64,000 nt of DNA from Dioctria linearis (taxonomy: Eukaryota; Arthropoda; Insecta; Diptera; Asilidae). The position numbers and the translations under genes were made by a program. The stretch lies in NCBI GenBank assembly GCA_963930735.1, contig OZ005740.1, positions 304,746,976 through 304,810,975 on the forward strand, read 5' to 3'. Below, piece by piece: positions 61,128-64,000 of the stretch (its first letter is position 1; each line of letters opens with the position of its first letter). The notes under the pieces were generated by a model that had not been told where the DNA came from, made no database searches, and saw nothing but the letters and a program-made list of their open reading frames with translations.

Positions 61128-64000
61128 CCAGGAGTAAAGCTAGTAAGCTGCTCCATTCATCTGTACCTAGGAGTAAAGCTAGTAAGCTGCTCCATTCATC
61201 TATACTAGGAGTAAAGCTAGTAAGCTGCTCCGTTCATCTATACTAGGTGTAAAGCTAGTAAGCTGCTCCATTCATCTGTACCTAGGAGTAAAGCTAGTAA
61301 GCTGCTCCATTCATCTGTACCTAGGAGTAAAGCTAGTAAGCTGCTCCATTGAACCGCACTGGGAGTAAAGCTAGTAAGCTGCTCCATTCATCTATACTAG
61401 GAGTAAAGCTAATAAGCTGCTCCATTCATCTATACTAGGAGTAAAGCTAGTAAGCTGCTCCATCCATCTATACTAGGAGTAAAGCTAGTAAGCTGCTCCG
61501 TTCATCTATACTAGGTGTAAAGCTAGTAAGCTGCTCTGTTCATCTATACTAGGAGTAAAGCTAGTAAGCTGCTCCGTTCATCTATACTAGGAGTAAAGCT
61601 AGTAAGCTGCTCCGTTCATCTATACTAGGAGTAAAGCTAATAAGCTGCTCCGTTCATCTACACTAGGAGTAAAGCTAATAAGCTGCTCCATTCATCTATA
61701 CTAGGAGTAAAGCTAGTAAGCTGCTCCGTTCATCTATACTAGGAGTAAAGGTAGTAAGCTGCTCCGTTCATCTATACTAGGAGTAAAGCTAATAAGCTGC
61801 TCCATTGAACCGCACTGGGAGTAAAGCTAGTAAGCTGCTCCATTCATCTATACTAGGAGTAAAGCTAGTAAGCTGCTCCGTTCATCTATACTAGGAGTAA
61901 AGCTAATAAGCTGCTCCATTCATCTATACTAGGAGTAAAGGTAGTAAGCTGCTCCGTTCATCTATACTAGGAGTAAAGCTAATAAGCTGCTCCATTGAAC
62001 CGCCTTGGGAGTAAAGCTAGTAAGCTGCTCCATTCATCTATACTAGGAGTAAAGCTAATAAGCTGCTCCGTTCATCTATACTAGGAGTAAAGGTAGTAAG
62101 CTGCTCCGTTCATCTATACTAGGAGTAAAGCTAATAAGCCGCTCCATTGAACCGCACTGGGAGTAAAGCTAGTAAGCTGCTCCATTCATCTATACTAGGA
62201 GTAAAGCTAGTAAGCTGCTCCGTTCATCTATACTAGGAGTAAAGCTAATAAGCTTCTCCGTTCATTTATACTAGGAGTAAAGCTAGTAAGCTGCTCCGTT
62301 CATCTATACTAGGAGTAAAGCTAGTAAGCTGCTCCGTTCATCTATACTAGGAGTAAAGCTAATAAGCTGCTCCATTCATCTATACTAGGAGTAAAGCTAG
62401 TAAGCTGCTCCGTTCATCTATACTAGGAGTAAAGGTAGTAAGCTGCTCCGTTCATCTATACTAGGAGTAAAGCTAATAAGCTGCTCCATTGAACGGCATT
62501 GGGAGTAAAGCTAGTAAGCTGCTCCATTCATCTATACTAGGAGTAAAGCTAGTAAGCTGCTCCATTCATCTATACTAGGAGTAAAGCTAGTAAGCTGTTC
62601 CATTCATCTATACTAGGAGTAAAGCTATTAAGCTGCTCCGTTCATCTATACTAGGAGTAAAGCTAGTAAGCTGCTCCATTCATCTATACTAGGAGTAAAG
62701 GTAGTAAGCTGCTCCATTCATCTATACTAGGAGTAAAGCTAGTAAGCTGCTCCATTCATCTATACTAGGAGTAAAGCTATTAAGCTGCTCCGTTCATCTA
62801 TACTAGGAGTAAAGGTAGTAAGCTGCTCCGTTCATCTATACTAGGAGTAAAGCTAATAAGCTGCTCCATTGAACGGCATTGGGAGTAAAGCTAGTAAGCT
62901 GCTCCATTCATCTATACTAGGAGTAAAGCTAGTAAGCTGCTCCATTCATCTATACTAGGAGTAAAGCTAGTAAGCTGCTCCATTCATCTATACTAGGAGT
63001 AAAGCTATTAAGCTGCTCCGTTCATCTATACTAGCAGTAAAGCTAGTAAGCTGCTCCATTCATCTATACTAGGAGTAAAGGTAGTAAGCTGCTCCATTCA
63101 TCTATACTAGGAGTAAAGCTAGTAAGCTGCTCCATTCATCTATACTAGGAGGAAAGCTATTAAGGTGCTCCGTTCATCTATACTAGGAGTAAAGCTAGTA
63201 AGCTGCTCCGTTCATCTATACTAGGAGCAAAGCTAATAAGCTGCTCCGTTCATCTATACTAGGAGTAAAGGTAGTAAGCTGCTCCGTTCATCTATACTAG
63301 GAGTAAAGCTAATAAGCTGCTCCATTGAACCGCACTGGGAGTAAAGCTAGTAAGCTGCTCCATTCATCTATACTAGGAGTAAAGCTAATAAGCTGCTCCA
63401 TCCATCTATACTAGGAGCAAAGCTAGTAAGCTGCTCCGTTCATCTATACTAGGAGTAAAGGTAGTAAGCTGCTCCGTTCATCTATACTAGGAGTAAAGCT
63501 AATAAGCTGCTCCATTGAACCGCACTGGGAGTAAAGCTAGTAAGCTGCTCCATTCATCTATACTAGGAGCAAAGCTAGTAAGCTGCTCCGTTCATCTATA
63601 CTAGGAGTAAAGGTAGTAAGCTGCTCCGTTCATCTATACTAGGAGTAAAGCTAATAAGCTGCTCCATTGAACCGCATTGGAAGTAAAGCTAGTAAGCTGC
63701 TCCATTCATCTATACTAGGAGTAAAGCTATTAAGCTACTCCGTTCATCTATACTAGGAGTAAAGCTAGTAAGCTGCTCCGTTCATCTATACTAGGAGTAA
63801 AGCTAATAAGCCGCTCCATTCATATATACTAGGAGTAAAGGTAGTAAGCTGCTCCGTTCATCTATACTAGGAGTAAAGCTAATAAGCTGCTCCATTCATA
63901 TATACTAGGAGTAAAGGTAGTAAGCTGCTCCATTCATCTATACTAGGAGTAAAGCTAATAAGCTGCTCCATTCATCTATACTAGGAGTAAAGCTAGTAAG
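61128..64000. repeat. 38 bp tandem satellite, about 75 units, running off the window
   Basis: The unit is aggagtaaagctagtaagct followed by gctcc(a/g)ttcatctatact, 38 bp. The first few units are 39-40 bp (ctgtacct), the rest are strictly 38. Each unit holds a dyad GGAG-taa-AGCT-agta-AGCT-g-CTCC. Common variants are aataagct, attaagct and aaaggtag. A marked variant ending attgaaccgcactgg appears at 61351, 61807, 61997, 62149, 62491, 62871, 63327, 63517 and 63669, always at multiples of 38 bp. No long ORF. The 3' end lies outside the window. Confidence 0.95.

Noticed and set aside
61128..64000. A regular 38 bp array could be taken for a CRISPR array
   Set aside because: There are no unique spacers; units are head-to-tail near-identical copies, and the context is clearly eukaryotic.

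Overview
The window looks like repeat-dense, AT-rich euchromatin or heterochromatin of a higher fly (Diptera). The reasons are runs of tatgtatgtacata-type sequence, mdg1/412-like, errantivirus-like and BEL/Pao LTR elements, pogo- and mariner-type DNA transposons, intron-containing gene relics and a large tandem satellite. The exact species is an inference I cannot settle, though tephritid-like flies fit well. I see no intact, clearly host housekeeping gene. There is no prokaryotic content; the ORFs that seem to start with GTG are eukaryotic element ORFs whose true starts lie elsewhere.

Layout. 1-7 kb: intergenic DNA with small dispersed repeats, one tRNA-derived SINE-like copy (head at 5349-5420, minus) and coding-like relics. 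7.1-11.5 kb: an env-like C-terminal fragment and two inverted copies of an unnamed hairpin-array repeat (about 7.93-8.37 kb minus, about 10.55-11.22 kb plus). 11545-18763: Element 1, an apparently intact Ty3/gypsy-class LTR retrotransposon (LTRs of 730 and 771 bp) with two accessory ORFs, gag and pol but no env. 18.8-21.8 kb: hairpin-rich, LTR-like non-coding DNA. 21788-25377: a decayed pogo/Tigger-like transposon split by a fragment of another LTR element. 26034-26450: a near-perfect 417 bp foldback (MITE-like). 27.2-32.9 kb: pieces of at least three members of a multi-exon C2H2-containing gene family, at least one with in-frame stops. 33.1-34.1 kb: a gag fragment of another LTR element.

35129-45985: Element 2, a 10.86 kb env-bearing errantivirus-like element with equal-length 1165 bp LTRs and a CTCT target duplication. 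It sits inside the leader of an older relative, Element 3 (34.43-35.13 kb plus 45.99-47.42 kb), which breaks off in its protease. 48242-55304: a BEL/Pao element with a GTTAG duplication and an internally deleted, chimeric integrase. 55.3-61.1 kb: gene-like relics, a mariner fragment and a solitary accessory ORF (60129-60545) related to ORF A of Element 1. 61.13 kb to the end: a 38 bp tandem satellite whose variant units lie at exact multiples of 38 bp.

How the parts work together. In Element 2, gag leads into pol through a G_GGA_AAC slippery heptamer (38284-38290). Env has no usable AUG and is predicted to take one by splicing from a small acidic leader ORF (36479-36646); the phases agree. 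In Element 1 the first accessory ORF begins at the LTR/primer-site junction, and the second looks like an N-myristoylated single-pass membrane protein. The most novel signal is the hairpin array: two diverged copies keep the same stems through paired substitutions, which suggests selection on a folded RNA or DNA.
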